A DNA stretch of 64,000 bases from an uncultured Dysosmobacter sp. (GTDB taxonomy: Bacteria; Bacillota; Clostridia; Oscillospirales; Oscillospiraceae): assembly GCF_947631165.1 (NCBI RefSeq), contig NZ_CANRKH010000004.1, positions 1 through 64,000 on the forward strand, read 5' to 3'. Positions 26,152 through 34,829 of this stretch are shown piece by piece. Within the stretch, counting starts at the first letter, position 1. Each line of letters begins with the position of its first letter. Position numbers and translations under genes: made by a program. A model generated the notes under the pieces. That model was not told the origin of the DNA. It saw nothing but the letters and a program-made list of their open reading frames with translations, and ran no database searches.

Positions 26152-26221
26152 AAGATAAGAGATAAAGGATAAGAGATAAGAGATATCCTTTCCTCTGAAA
26201 GTTATCTTTTATCTCTTATCC
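26152..26221. repeat. Intergenic inverted repeat, GATAAGAGATAAA family, copy 2
   Basis: Left arm AAGATAAGAGATAAAGGATAAG..., right arm TTATCTTTTATCTCTTATCC; the arms are inverted copies around TCCTTTCCTCTGAAAG. Same units as at 4458-4560. A small GCCGC-AAA-GCGGC hairpin follows at 26231. It separates tyrS from the ABC-F gene. Confidence 0.7.
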
Positions 26222-26252
26222 AGCTATCCAGCCGCAAAGCGGCGATGATCTT

Positions 26253-27479
26253 TTATTTGACGTAGGCCCTGTGGAATACCTTTTTGCCCTTCTTGATGAC
26301 CACGCCGTCGCCCTGGAAGTCCGCCTGGTCAAAGGTCACGTCGATAGAGGCCACCTTGCGCTCGTTCACCGTCACGCCGCCCTGCTGGATGAGCCGCCGG
26401 GCCTCACCGTTAGAGGCGCACAGGCCGCAGGCCACCAACAGGCCGATGACTCCGATAGCGCCGTTTTCAAATTTGTCGGCAGGCAGCTCTGTGGCGGGCA
26501 TATTAGAGGTGTCGCCGCTGCCGGAGAACAAACCCCGGGCAGTCTCCTGGGCCTTGACCGCCTCCTCCTCGCCATGGACAAGCTTGGTCAGCTCATAGGC
26601 CAGGATCTCCTTGGCCCGGTTCAGCTGGCTGCCCTCCCACTTGTCCATCTCATCGATCTGCTCCAAAGGCAGGAAGGTCAGCATCCGGATGCACTTGAGC
26701 ACGTCGGCGTCCTCGATGTTCCTCCAGTACTGATAGAACTCGTAGGGCGGGGTCTTGTTGGGGTCCAGCCATACGGCGCCCTTGGCGGTCTTGCCCATCT
26801 TCTTGCCCTCGGAAGTCAGCAGCAGGGTGATGGTCATAGCGTGAGCGTCCTTTCCCAGCTTGCGGCGGATCAGCTCCGTGCCCCCCAGCATGTTGCTCCA
26901 CTGGTCGTTGCCGCCGAACTGCATGTTGCATCCGTATTCCTGATACAGGTGGTAGAAGTCATAGGACTGCATGGGCATATAGTTGAACTCCAGGAAGCTG
27001 AGGCCCTTCTCCATCCGCTGCTTGAAGCACTCGGCCCGCAGCATGTTGTTCACGGAGAAGCAGGCGCCGATATCCCGGATGAAATCCACATAGTTCAGGT
27101 TCAGCAGCCAGTCGGCGTTATTGACCATCATGGCCTTGCCCTCGCCGAACTCGATGAACCGCTCCATTTGCTTCTTGAAGCATTCGCTGTTGTGCTGGAT
27201 GGTCTCCCGAGTCATCATGGAGCGCATGTCAGTACGGCCGGAGGGATCGCCGATCATGGCGGTGCCGCCGCCGATCAGGGCGATAGGCCGGTTGCCCGCC
27301 ATCTGGAGCCGCTTCATCAGGCACAGGGCCATGAAGTGGCCCACATGGAGGCTGTCGGCGGTGGGGTCAAAGCCGATATAAAAGACCGCCTTGCCCTCGT
27401 TGACCAGCTTCCGGATCTCCTCCTCGTCGGTGACCTGGGCGATAAGGCCCCGGGCCTTCAGTTCTTCATAGATCTGCAT
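26253..27479 (-). CDS. tyrS: Tyrosyl-tRNA synthetase
   Basis: 408 aa starting MQIYEELKARGLIAQVTDEE. Class I motif in PTADSLHVGHFMAL, LIGGGTAMIGDPSGR, signature GKKMGKTAKGAVWL in place of KMSKS, and a C-terminal S4 RNA-binding domain (NGEARRLIQQGGVTVNERKV). AAGGAG precedes the ATG. Expression is set by the Tyr T-box upstream. Confidence 0.97.
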   Translation of the reverse strand: MQIYEELKARGLIAQVTDEEEIRKLVNEGKAVFYIGFDPTADSLHVGHFMALCLMKRLQMAGNRPIALIGGGTAMIGDPSGRTDMRSMMTRETIQHNSECFKKQMERFIEFGEGKAMMVNNADWLLNLNYVDFIRDIGACFSVNNMLRAECFKQRMEKGLSFLEFNYMPMQSYDFYHLYQEYGCNMQFGGNDQWSNMLGGTELIRRKLGKDAHAMTITLLLTSEGKKMGKTAKGAVWLDPNKTPPYEFYQYWRNIEDADVLKCIRMLTFLPLEQIDEMDKWEGSQLNRAKEILAYELTKLVHGEEEAVKAQETARGLFSGSGDTSNMPATELPADKFENGAIGVIGLLVACGLCASNGEARRLIQQGGVTVNERKVASIDVTFDQADFQGDGVVIKKGKKVFHRAYVK

Positions 27480-27489
27480 ACTTGTTATC

Positions 27490-27790
27490 TCCTTATTTTC
27501 AATGTTCGGGACAGAGAAAAAACGCCCTCCGTCCCTTTGGGACAGAGGGCGAAAGCATTTCGCGGTACCACCTCTGGTTCGCGCCGTCCTCACGAGCGGC
27601 GCCTCAAGCCGTGCCAACACACGGCAGCGCGGTAACGGGCGCACCCGGAGCACGCCTACTGGGCAAAAGCCGTTTGGGTGCCAGCTCCACGGTGTATTCG
27701 CCGCAGGTCCCTCTCCCCTTTCCACCGTCCAGGGGCTCTCTTGGCAGGTCCGCTCCGGTTACTCCTCCGCTTCCTCGCTGTATGCAGTGT
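27490..27790 (-). promoter_or_regulatory. T-box leader of tyrS, tyrosine-specific
   Basis: The T-box sequence AGGTGGTACCGCG is at 27561-27573 and the specifier loop GAATACACC gives UAC (Tyr) at 27694-27696, matching the downstream gene. Stem I carries the GA-rich and AGAGA-type conserved bulges. The terminator stem CGCCCTCTGTCC / GGACGGAGGGCG and T-run are at 27515-27551. Uncharged tRNA-Tyr favours the antiterminator and read-through. Confidence 0.93.
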
Positions 27791-27792
27791 GT

Positions 27793-27821
27793 ATTGTAGC
27801 CGATTTATTGAGAATTGTCAA
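27793..27821 (-). promoter_or_regulatory. sigma-A promoter of the tyrS T-box leader
   Basis: TTGACA (27816-27821), 17-nt spacer, TACAAT (27793-27798). Confidence 0.85.
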
Positions 27822-27859
27822 CTGAATTTGGGAAAACAACGTGATTTTATGCGTATGTG

Positions 27860-28006
27860 TCAGTCATCTTCTGTTTCCGCCTCACAGTAGATGTCCTCCG
27901 CATCCTGCATGGCGCCCTGCAGGATCTCATAAGTCCTGGCATTTTCGGGGAATGGCGGCAGCGCCTCCAGCGCGTCCTCCAGTTTTTCAAACAGCGCCAG
28001 GTACAT
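27860..28006 (-). CDS. Small acidic protein, 48 residues
   Basis: Reads MYLALFEKLEDALEALPPF, then PENARTYEILQGAMQDAEDI and YCEAETEDD. Not recognised; helical and acidic. The codons immediately upstream are a possible seven-codon leader (MEMKGPD, stop 10 nt before this ATG), preceded by GGGGATC; AAAGGA inside the leader could serve as SD. Divergent from the RHH gene. Codon bias matches neighbours, but evidence for translation is modest. Confidence 0.5.
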   Translation of the reverse strand: MYLALFEKLEDALEALPPFPENARTYEILQGAMQDAEDIYCEAETEDD

Positions 28007-28073
28007 TTTCTTCTAATCCGGTCCTTTCATTTCCATGATCCCCAATCCTTTCGTACTAATAGTGCATACATAT

Positions 28074-28099
28074 TGCGTGCATTTTTGCATAATAACGCA
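28074..28099. promoter_or_regulatory. Inverted TGCGT/ACGCA repeats in the divergent intergenic region
   Basis: TGCGT (28074-28078) and ACGCA (28095-28099) enclose TGCAT/ATGCA-type inner repeats, with a further TGCATACA to the left. Candidate operator for the adjacent RHH protein. Confidence 0.4.
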
Positions 28100-28145
28100 T
28101 TTTGTACTTAAAATCAACTTATAAATAGTTTGATTGGAGTACAAT

Positions 28146-28334
28146 ATGAAAAAGAAATATGAAAAGCACCTAGGCATTCGGCTGGACAATGAGGCCCATG
28201 ACAAAATCTTTTATATTGCCGAGTATGAGGGTCGTAGCGGAAGCGCACAGGTCCTCTATCTGATCCGCCGGTGCATTGTCGAATTCGAAAAAGAACACGG
28301 CAAAATCGAACTCAACAAAGAAGAAAACGGCTGA
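28146..28334 (+). CDS. Ribbon-helix-helix (Arc-type) DNA-binding protein
   Basis: 62 aa, MKKKYEKHLGIRLDNEAHDK then IFYIAEYEGRSGSAQVLYLIRRCIVEFEKEHG: beta strand (KHLGIRLD), two helices and a turn with GRSGSAQVL, as in Arc/MetJ-like repressors. GGAG precedes the ATG; the upstream TTG in frame is not needed. The stop codon lies inside its terminator stem. Confidence 0.75.
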   Translation: MKKKYEKHLGIRLDNEAHDKIFYIAEYEGRSGSAQVLYLIRRCIVEFEKEHGKIELNKEENG

Positions 28335-28352
28335 CGAATGTCAGCCGTTTTC
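28323..28352 (+). terminator. Terminator between RHH gene and recN (convergent)
   Basis: GAAAACGGCTGAC / GTCAGCCGTTTTC, perfect 13-bp stem with a 4-nt loop; A- and T-rich ends let it act on both strands. Confidence 0.85.
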
Positions 28353-28363
28353 TTGATCTCTCC

Positions 28364-30046
28364 TCACAGCGTCCGCCGGTAGGCCTCCGCCTCGTCCAGC
28401 AGCTCCCCGGCGCTCTCCAGCAGTGCCTCCGTCACCTTGCTGCCGCCGGTGATCCGAGCCAGCTCCGCCTTGCGGCGCTCCCGGTCCAGCTGGACAACAC
28501 GTGTAAAGGTTCTCCCCTTGCTCTCCCCCTTCTCCACAGAGAAGTGGGTGTCCGCCATGGCAGCCAGCTGGGGCAGATGGGTCACGCACAGTACCTGCTT
28601 GCGGCGGCTGACCTGGGCCAGCTTCTCCGCCACCTTCTGGGCCGCCCGGCCGGACACGCCGGTGTCCACCTCATCGAACACCAAAGTGGCGATGGCCTCC
28701 TGCTCCGCCAGCACGTTTTTCAGTGCCAGCATGATCCGGGCCAGCTCGCCACCGGAGGCGATCTTGGCGATGGGCCGCAGGTCCTCCCCCACGTTGGCGG
28801 ACATCAGAAAGCGAATGGCATCCAAGCCGTCGGGAGACGGATCCTTTTCCTCGAACTGGATGGCGAAGCGGACCCGATGCATATCCAGGTCCCGCAGCTC
28901 TGCTTGGATCCGCGATTCCAGGACCTTGGCGGCTGCCTGCCGGGCGGCAGTCAGAGTATTTCCTGTTTCCCGGACGGCCTGTTCCGCCTTTTTCAGCTTC
29001 CCTTCCAGCAGAAGGAGCGTGCTGTCCGCCGTCTCGATGGCGTCCAGCTCGGCGCGGCACTTGTCCAGATAGGTCAGCATGTCCTCCACAGTGGCCCCAT
29101 ACTTCTTTTTCAACCGGTACAGCTGGTCGGACCGGCTCTCCACTGCGTCCAGCTCAGCAGGCGAAAAATCAAATTCCGCCCGCTTGTCCCGGATGGTATC
29201 CGCAAGGTCATATGCTTCACACCGCAGTTCTCCCAGCCGTTTGAACAACTCCATCAGGTCGTCGCCCAGGGTCCGGATGCCCGACAGCGCCTCTTCCGCG
29301 TCCCGGAGCTGGTCCACAGCCCCGGCACTCTCCTCTCCGCCGCTGAGGCAATAGTCCGCGCCGGAGAGAGCTGAGAGATACTTCTCGCCGTTCCGCAGGA
29401 GATTCCGGCGGGCGGTCAGCTCCTCCTCCTCGCCGGGGACCAGCTCCGCCCGTTCCAGCTCGCCGATCTGGAAGCGGAGGCTGTCCACACGGCGGGCCTT
29501 TTTTGCCTCGTCCATTTCCAGCGCCCGGATCTGGGCCTTCAGCTCCGTCATGACGGCGTAAGCCGCCTGATAGGCCGCCAAAGGGGCCTCCGTCCGCCCG
29601 AAGCGGTCCAGGTAGGTGCCGTGCTGCTCCTCGTCCAAGAGCTGCTGGCCGTCGTGCTGGCCGTGGATGTTCAGCAGCTCCCCGCCGATCTGCCGCAGCT
29701 GGCTGACAGTGATGGGCCGTCCATTCGCCCGGCAGATGTTCTTTCCATCGCTGCCGATCTCCCGCTGAAGCAGCAGCTCCCCATTCTCGTCCGGGACCAC
29801 GCCGTTTTCCGCCAGTCCCGGCTGGTCCTGAGACACACCAGAAAATGCGGCGCTGACAAACGCCTTGTCCGCGCCGGTCCGGATCAGATCCCGGGAGGTC
29901 CGCCCCCCCAGCACCGCGCCCATGGCGTCGATGACGATGGACTTGCCCGCGCCGGTCTCGCCGGTGAGGGCGTTGAAGCCCGGGCGAAACTGGATATCCG
30001 CCTGCTCGATCACGGCGATATTTTCAATGTGAAGCAGTTCCAGCAT
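28364..30046 (-). CDS. recN: DNA repair protein RecN
   Basis: 560 aa. SMC-like ATPase: MLELLHIENIAVIEQADIQF, Walker A TGETGAGKSIVIDAMGAVLG, central coiled coil (about residues 160-370), signature GGELARIMLALK, Walker B TLVFDEVDTGVSG, and GRAAQKVAEKL. Acts at double-strand breaks. AAAGGAG before the ATG. Last gene of the OLE/isoprenoid cluster here, downstream of argR. Confidence 0.96.
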   Translation of the reverse strand: MLELLHIENIAVIEQADIQFRPGFNALTGETGAGKSIVIDAMGAVLGGRTSRDLIRTGADKAFVSAAFSGVSQDQPGLAENGVVPDENGELLLQREIGSDGKNICRANGRPITVSQLRQIGGELLNIHGQHDGQQLLDEEQHGTYLDRFGRTEAPLAAYQAAYAVMTELKAQIRALEMDEAKKARRVDSLRFQIGELERAELVPGEEEELTARRNLLRNGEKYLSALSGADYCLSGGEESAGAVDQLRDAEEALSGIRTLGDDLMELFKRLGELRCEAYDLADTIRDKRAEFDFSPAELDAVESRSDQLYRLKKKYGATVEDMLTYLDKCRAELDAIETADSTLLLLEGKLKKAEQAVRETGNTLTAARQAAAKVLESRIQAELRDLDMHRVRFAIQFEEKDPSPDGLDAIRFLMSANVGEDLRPIAKIASGGELARIMLALKNVLAEQEAIATLVFDEVDTGVSGRAAQKVAEKLAQVSRRKQVLCVTHLPQLAAMADTHFSVEKGESKGRTFTRVVQLDRERRKAELARITGGSKVTEALLESAGELLDEAEAYRRTL

Positions 30047-30107
30047 AGGAATACTCCTTTCCCGCAATAGCCGCCGAATAACTAAAAAAATCTGTAATTT
30101 CTCTCAT

Positions 30108-30255
30108 CGCTTTGTCAAAGGCAAAGCGAATATCATCCAATTATTTTCGCCGCGACATGCGCGTGGCGAAAATACCCTGATTTAGCCGCCTTGGGCGGCG
30201 TTCACCAGTCCGCAAGACTGGTGGGGAGGTTAGGAGGGGAGCCTGCTCCCCTCCT
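30108..30255. repeat. Array of five consecutive hairpins between argR and recN
   Basis: In order: CGCTTTG/CAAAGCG (30108-30128); TATTTTCGCC/GGCGAAAATA with inner GCG/CGC (30142-30174); GCCGCC-TTG-GGCGGC (30185-30199); CACCAGTC/GACTGGTG (30203-30223); AGGAGGGGAGC/GCTCCCCTCCT with a 2-nt loop (30232-30255). All are perfect. No ORF. Could be a mobile intergenic repeat, a processing/termination region or a structured RNA. Confidence 0.65.
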
Positions 30256-30261
30256 AGCATT

Positions 30262-30711
30262 TTACAGCATCTCTTTGATCTCCTCGCAGAAGATCGCCGC
30301 GGATTCCGTGTCCCGCATCAGCAAAAACGCCGTGTCGTCCCCTGCAAGCGATCCAACCATATACCCGATATCCATATTATCCAGCGCCGCGGCGGCGGCG
30401 TTGGCAAGACCCGGCATCGTTTTCAGCACCACGATGTTCTGCGCGTAGGCAATGCTGGTGATGCTCTCCCGGAAGATGGTCCGCAGCTTCTCCGCGAAGT
30501 TCAGCTTGGTCCGGTTGCCGGACACAGCATATTTGTACGCTCCCTGGCCCATAGGCTCCTTGATAAGGTGCATCTGCTTGATGTCCCGGGAAATGGTCGC
30601 CTGGGTGCTGGTAATGCCCCGCTCCTGGAGCCGGACCAGTAGCTGCTCCTGGGTCTCGATATTTTCCTGGGAAATGATATCCAAAATCATGGATTGACGG
30701 TCATTTTTCAT
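30262..30711 (-). CDS. argR: Arginine repressor ArgR/AhrC
   Basis: 149 aa. N-terminal winged helix (LDIISQENIETQEQLLVRLQERGITSTQATISRDIKQMHLIK) and C-terminal hexamerisation/arginine-binding domain (TMPGLANAAAAALDNMDIGYMVGSLAGDDTAFLLM). Start overlaps the nadK stop (ATGA) with GGGAGG upstream. Location between nadK and recN is the conserved Firmicutes order. Confidence 0.96.
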   Translation of the reverse strand: MKNDRQSMILDIISQENIETQEQLLVRLQERGITSTQATISRDIKQMHLIKEPMGQGAYKYAVSGNRTKLNFAEKLRTIFRESITSIAYAQNIVVLKTMPGLANAAAAALDNMDIGYMVGSLAGDDTAFLLMRDTESAAIFCEEIKEML

Positions 30712-31580
30712 CGCTCAAATCCTCCCGGCAGCATTTTTTGGGCAAATATTTCGCAAAAGCTCTTCTCAGTCAGGCGGACCAGCCGCAGCGCGTACTTGCT
30801 GCGCCGGATCTGGACCTTATCATCGGAGCGGAGGGCGAAGGCCCGGCTCTCGTCCACGCAGAGATATACCGGCTTTCGGCCATTGCGCTCCAGCTCCACC
30901 GTCAGCACATGCTCCGGAGACAGAACATACGAGGAAAAGCGCATGTTGTGGATACAGATGGGACAGACCACCATGGTCTGGGCCACCGGCTCTACCACCG
31001 GACCGCCGGCGGACAGAGAATAGGCCGTGGATCCGGTAGGCGTGGAAACGATGACGCCATCGCCGGCAATATCCGCCAGATGGCGGCCGTCGGAGGAGAT
31101 TTTCAAGTGAATGACGTGGGAGATGGGTCCCTCCCGGATGACGGCCTCGTTCAATCCAAGATTGGTGTAGATCTGCCGCCCCTCACGGAATACGGCCACG
31201 TCCAGCATCATCCGCTGCTCCGTTTCAAATTCCCAATCTTTCAGCTTCCGCAGCGTTTCCAGCTCTCCGGCCTCCAGCTCCGCCACGAAACCCAGTCCGC
31301 CCATGTTGATGCCCAGCACCGGAATCTTGTGCAGCGCCGCCAGCTTGGCCAGATGCAGAATAGTTCCATCGCCGCCGAAGGTGATGAGCAGGTCAGCGTC
31401 CTTCAGTTCCTGGGGCAGGGGCCGCACATCATAGTGGGCAAATGCCCCCTCCTTCTGGTCCTTGAAGGGTGAGCACACCACGGTTTGAAAGCCCAGCTCC
31501 CGGAGGATCTTCTCCGCCGCCCGGGTCGCGGTCATGCCCTGATCCCGATTGGGATTGGGACACAAAATGATCTTTTTCAT
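30708..31580 (-). CDS. nadK: NAD kinase
   Basis: 290 aa. LLITFGGDGTILHLAK holds the GGDG motif with the catalytic Asp; VLGINMGGLGFVAEL and GDGVIVSTPTGSTAYSLSAGG are family signatures. Makes NADP from NAD and ATP. Overlaps tlyA by 4 nt and argR by 4 nt, so it is translationally coupled on both sides. Confidence 0.97.
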   Translation of the reverse strand: MKKIILCPNPNRDQGMTATRAAEKILRELGFQTVVCSPFKDQKEGAFAHYDVRPLPQELKDADLLITFGGDGTILHLAKLAALHKIPVLGINMGGLGFVAELEAGELETLRKLKDWEFETEQRMMLDVAVFREGRQIYTNLGLNEAVIREGPISHVIHLKISSDGRHLADIAGDGVIVSTPTGSTAYSLSAGGPVVEPVAQTMVVCPICIHNMRFSSYVLSPEHVLTVELERNGRKPVYLCVDESRAFALRSDDKVQIRRSKYALRLVRLTEKSFCEIFAQKMLPGGFER

Positions 31581-32392
31581 GCCTCTCCGCTCTCCTTCAA
31601 TACACGGTGGGATTCCTCCACCAAAGCGTTCAGATCAAAGGTCTCCTCCCGCCAAGGGTTCTTTTCCAAATATCCCAGATATTCAATGTTCCCTTCCGGT
31701 CCCCGGATGGGAGAATACGTCATTCCAAGTACTGTAAAGCCGGAATACTTTGCATGTTCCAGAAAGTGCTCCAACACCTCCAGATGGACAGCTGGGTCCC
31801 GGACAACGCCCTTTTTGCCTACCTTTTCCCGGCCCGCTTCAAACTGTGGTTTGATCAGACAGGCCACATGGCCGCCGTTCTTCAGGATACCGCAGACGGA
31901 GGGCAGGATCAATTTCAAAGAGATGAAGCTGACATCTATGGACGCAAAATCCAGTTCCTCCGGCACTTGCTCATGGGTCAGATACCGGGCGTTGGTCCGC
32001 TCCAAGCAGACGACCCGGGGGTCCTCCCGCAGCTTCCATGCCAGTTGGCCATAGCCCACATCCACGGCGTAGACTTTGGCCGCGCCGTTTTGCAGCATAC
32101 AGTCCGTAAAACCGCCGGTGGAGGCACCGATATCACCGCAGACTGCCCCATCCAGGCGAACGGGAAAGACCGCCATGGCCTTTTCCAGCTTCAAACCGCC
32201 CCGGCTGACGTATTTCAGCGCATTTCCCCGGATCTCGATCTCCGCATCGTTGGAAATGGCAGTGCCGGGCTTGTCAATCCTCTGGCCCTTCACGAAAACC
32301 AGGCCGCTCATGATGGTGGCCTGTGCCTTCTGGCGGCTCTCCTGCAGGCCCCGCTCCACCAGGAGCACATCCAGCCGTGTTTTATTCGCCAT
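31577..32392 (-). CDS. tlyA: TlyA-family rRNA 2'-O-methyltransferase
   Basis: 271 aa. S4 domain at the N-terminus (TRLDVLLVERGLQESRQKAQATIMSGLVFVKGQRI), then an FtsJ-like SAM-binding domain (GDIGASTGGFTDCMLQNGAAKVYAVDVG) with catalytic lysine region ACLIKPQFEAGREKVGKKG. Methylates rRNA cytidines in characterised members. Overlaps the end of dxs by 11 nt. Confidence 0.95.
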   Translation of the reverse strand: MANKTRLDVLLVERGLQESRQKAQATIMSGLVFVKGQRIDKPGTAISNDAEIEIRGNALKYVSRGGLKLEKAMAVFPVRLDGAVCGDIGASTGGFTDCMLQNGAAKVYAVDVGYGQLAWKLREDPRVVCLERTNARYLTHEQVPEELDFASIDVSFISLKLILPSVCGILKNGGHVACLIKPQFEAGREKVGKKGVVRDPAVHLEVLEHFLEHAKYSGFTVLGMTYSPIRGPEGNIEYLGYLEKNPWREETFDLNALVEESHRVLKESGEA

Positions 32393-34244
32393 GGGTCACC
32401 GCCTCCCGTACAGCCTCCGCTATGGCGGCGGCGTCCAGGCCAAAGCTGTGTTCCAGCTCTGCCACGCTGCCCTCCGGGGCAAAGGTCTTTCCAAGATTTT
32501 TCAGGATCAGCCGTTTGGGCGCCCGGCCATGCTCCGCCAGAATGGCGGCCAGCCGCTGCCCCACGCAGCCCGCGCCGAAGGAATCCTCCAGCACCAGCAG
32601 AAGCTCCCGATCCCCCAGCATCTGACAAACCGTCTCATGGTCCAGCGGCGAGATCCGGTTCAGCTTCACGACCTCCGTCTGGATGCCGTCGGCCTCCAGC
32701 AGCCGAGCAGCCTCCAGCAGATGATTGACCAATATGCCGTAGCCGGCAAGAGTCAAGCCCCCGGTCCCGGACCGCAGGGAGACCATGGGCCTGTCCGAGC
32801 GATCCCCCCGAAAGGTCCCTTCCCCGCCCCGGGGATACCGGACCGCCACCGGGCCATTCAATTCAAACAGCGCCTGCCGCAGCATGGACCGCAGTTCCGC
32901 AAAGCTGGCGGGACACAGCACTGTGAAGCCGGGGATGGTGCATAGAAACAGCGGATCGAAACAGCCGTGGTGGGTCTCACCGTCGGCGCCCACCAGCCCC
33001 GCCCGGTCCACCGCCAGCACCACATGGAGCCGCTCAAGGGCCACATCGTGGATCAGCATGTCATAGCTTCGCTGCAAAAAAGTGGAGTACACCGCGAACA
33101 CCGGCAGCAATCCCTGACTGGCCATGCCCGCCGCCATGGAAACGCCGTGTCCCTCAGCAATGGCCACGTCGAAGAAACGGTCCGGAAAATGCTTCGCAAA
33201 GCCTGTCAGGCCGGTGCCGTCGGCCATGGCGGCGGTAATGGCGCAGACACGCGGGTCACCGGCGGCGCAGTCTGTCAGCGTTTTCCCGAACACGGAGGAG
33301 AAGGTCTCCGCATCTCTCTTTTTCGCCAGGCCTGTCACTGGATCAAAGGGGCCAATGCCGTGGAACCGACCGGGATCCCGCTCCGCGAAGGAGTAGCCCT
33401 TCCCCTTTACTGTGTTGACATGGACCACCACCGGACACCGCAGCTCCCTGGCCCAAGTCAGCGTGTCGCACAGCCGCTGGATGTCATGGCCGTCCACCGG
33501 CCCCAAATAAGTGAAGCCCATATCCTCAAACAGGGTGCTCCCAGGCCAAAGCGCTTTTTTCAGAGAGGTCTTGACCTGATGGCTGAAGCGGTAAAGGGGA
33601 TGCTTCGCAGGGTCCTTTCCGAACAGGCTTCGGTACCATTTTTTGAAGTGATAGTAGGCCGGCTTGCTCCGCAGGCGGCTCAGATGCCCCGGCATGGCCC
33701 CCACGTTTGGATTGATGGACATGCCGTTGTCATTCAAAATCACGATCAGCGGTTCACGGGAAGCTCCAGCGTTGTTCAGACCCTCGTAGGCAAGCCCGCC
33801 GGTGAGCGCGCCGTCACCGATCAGCGCCAGGACGCTGTATTCAATGTTCTGTAAAGTTCTTGCCCTTGCCATTCCAAGCGCCACCGAAACAGAATTAGAA
33901 GCATGTCCGGCAATAAAAGCGTCATGGCCGCTCTCGTAAGGCTTTGGGAAACCGGACAGGCCGCCAAACTGACGGAGCGTGGAAAACAGTTCCTGCCGCC
34001 CGGTGAGGGCCTTGTGGACGTAGCATTGATGTCCCACGTCGAATACCAGCCGGTCCTGGCTGGTGTCAAATACCCGGTGGATAGCCACTGTCAGCTCGAC
34101 CGCTCCCAAATTGGAGGCCAGATGGCCGCCGGTCTGGGAGACGTTGTCTATGAGAAACTCCCGCAGTTCCTGGCAGAGGCGGGGAAGTTCTTCCTTTCCC
34201 AGCGCCTTTACATCGGCGGGAGAGTGGATGGATTCCAATATCAT
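32382..34244 (-). CDS. dxs: 1-deoxy-D-xylulose-5-phosphate synthase
   Basis: 620 aa. GHASNSVSVALGMARAR, thiamine-diphosphate motif GDGALTGGLAYEGLNNAG, HVNTVKGKGYSFAE, and the transketolase pyrimidine domain with AEGHGVSMAAGMASQG. First step of the MEP isoprenoid pathway; pairs functionally with ispA upstream. AAAGGCG before the ATG; 13 nt downstream of oapA. Confidence 0.97.
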   Translation of the reverse strand: MILESIHSPADVKALGKEELPRLCQELREFLIDNVSQTGGHLASNLGAVELTVAIHRVFDTSQDRLVFDVGHQCYVHKALTGRQELFSTLRQFGGLSGFPKPYESGHDAFIAGHASNSVSVALGMARARTLQNIEYSVLALIGDGALTGGLAYEGLNNAGASREPLIVILNDNGMSINPNVGAMPGHLSRLRSKPAYYHFKKWYRSLFGKDPAKHPLYRFSHQVKTSLKKALWPGSTLFEDMGFTYLGPVDGHDIQRLCDTLTWARELRCPVVVHVNTVKGKGYSFAERDPGRFHGIGPFDPVTGLAKKRDAETFSSVFGKTLTDCAAGDPRVCAITAAMADGTGLTGFAKHFPDRFFDVAIAEGHGVSMAAGMASQGLLPVFAVYSTFLQRSYDMLIHDVALERLHVVLAVDRAGLVGADGETHHGCFDPLFLCTIPGFTVLCPASFAELRSMLRQALFELNGPVAVRYPRGGEGTFRGDRSDRPMVSLRSGTGGLTLAGYGILVNHLLEAARLLEADGIQTEVVKLNRISPLDHETVCQMLGDRELLLVLEDSFGAGCVGQRLAAILAEHGRAPKRLILKNLGKTFAPEGSVAELEHSFGLDAAAIAEAVREAVTHGE

Positions 34245-34257
34245 ATGAGACGCCTTT

Positions 34258-34818
34258 CTATCCCCGATGGAAAATGTGCAGGAAACGCCCCGCCCAATAC
34301 ACCACCTTGGTACTCTGTTTCATGGCAAACGTTTTGGACAACGCCTTACCGCCAATGGTCAAGCCAGACACCAAGGCGGTAACGCCCACGGAAATCAAAA
34401 CATTTCGCGTATTCAAAGCATTTTGAAGCTGGGTCACGATCACCGCGCCGGTAGCGCCTGAGACGATCCCGCAGATATCTCCCACCACATCGTTGCAGAC
34501 ACTGGAAACATGACTGGCATTTCGCAGCAGGTACAGGGATTCCTTAGCGCCCTTCTCCTTATGGGCTGCCATGGAATGAAAGGGTTTCGGATCTGCCGCT
34601 GTGGTAGCGACGCCGATCACATCGAACACGATGCCAAGACCAATAAACAGGGATAAAATCAAAACAGCGACTACCACGCCCGCGCCATCCAGCATTGACT
34701 GAGATGCCAGAGATAATGCTGCGGACAGGGAGACCGCCATCAAAAAGACCGTCAAGGCCCACCGATATTGGGAGGATTCGCCGCCCCTCTTCTCTTTTCC
34801 ACTTTGCTGTTTTTTCAA
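34258..34818 (-). CDS. oapA: OLE-associated membrane protein OapA
   Basis: 186 aa starting at TTG (KKQQSGKEKRGG), with GGAGG 7 nt upstream. Two N-terminal membrane segments (about residues 20-40 and 46-66), then a soluble loop, then NDVVGDICGIVSGATGAVIV (DxxxD motif) and a further hydrophobic stretch. OapA proteins are DUF21/CorB-like membrane proteins that bind OLE RNA; they are recognised here by size, DxxxD motif and position directly after a large non-coding region and before dxs. Lacks CBS domains, so it is not a CorB transporter. Family assignment is from memory. Confidence 0.75.
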   Translation of the reverse strand: MKKQQSGKEKRGGESSQYRWALTVFLMAVSLSAALSLASQSMLDGAGVVVAVLILSLFIGLGIVFDVIGVATTAADPKPFHSMAAHKEKGAKESLYLLRNASHVSSVCNDVVGDICGIVSGATGAVIVTQLQNALNTRNVLISVGVTALVSGLTIGGKALSKTFAMKQSTKVVYWAGRFLHIFHRG

Positions 34819-34829
34819 ACAAATACCTC

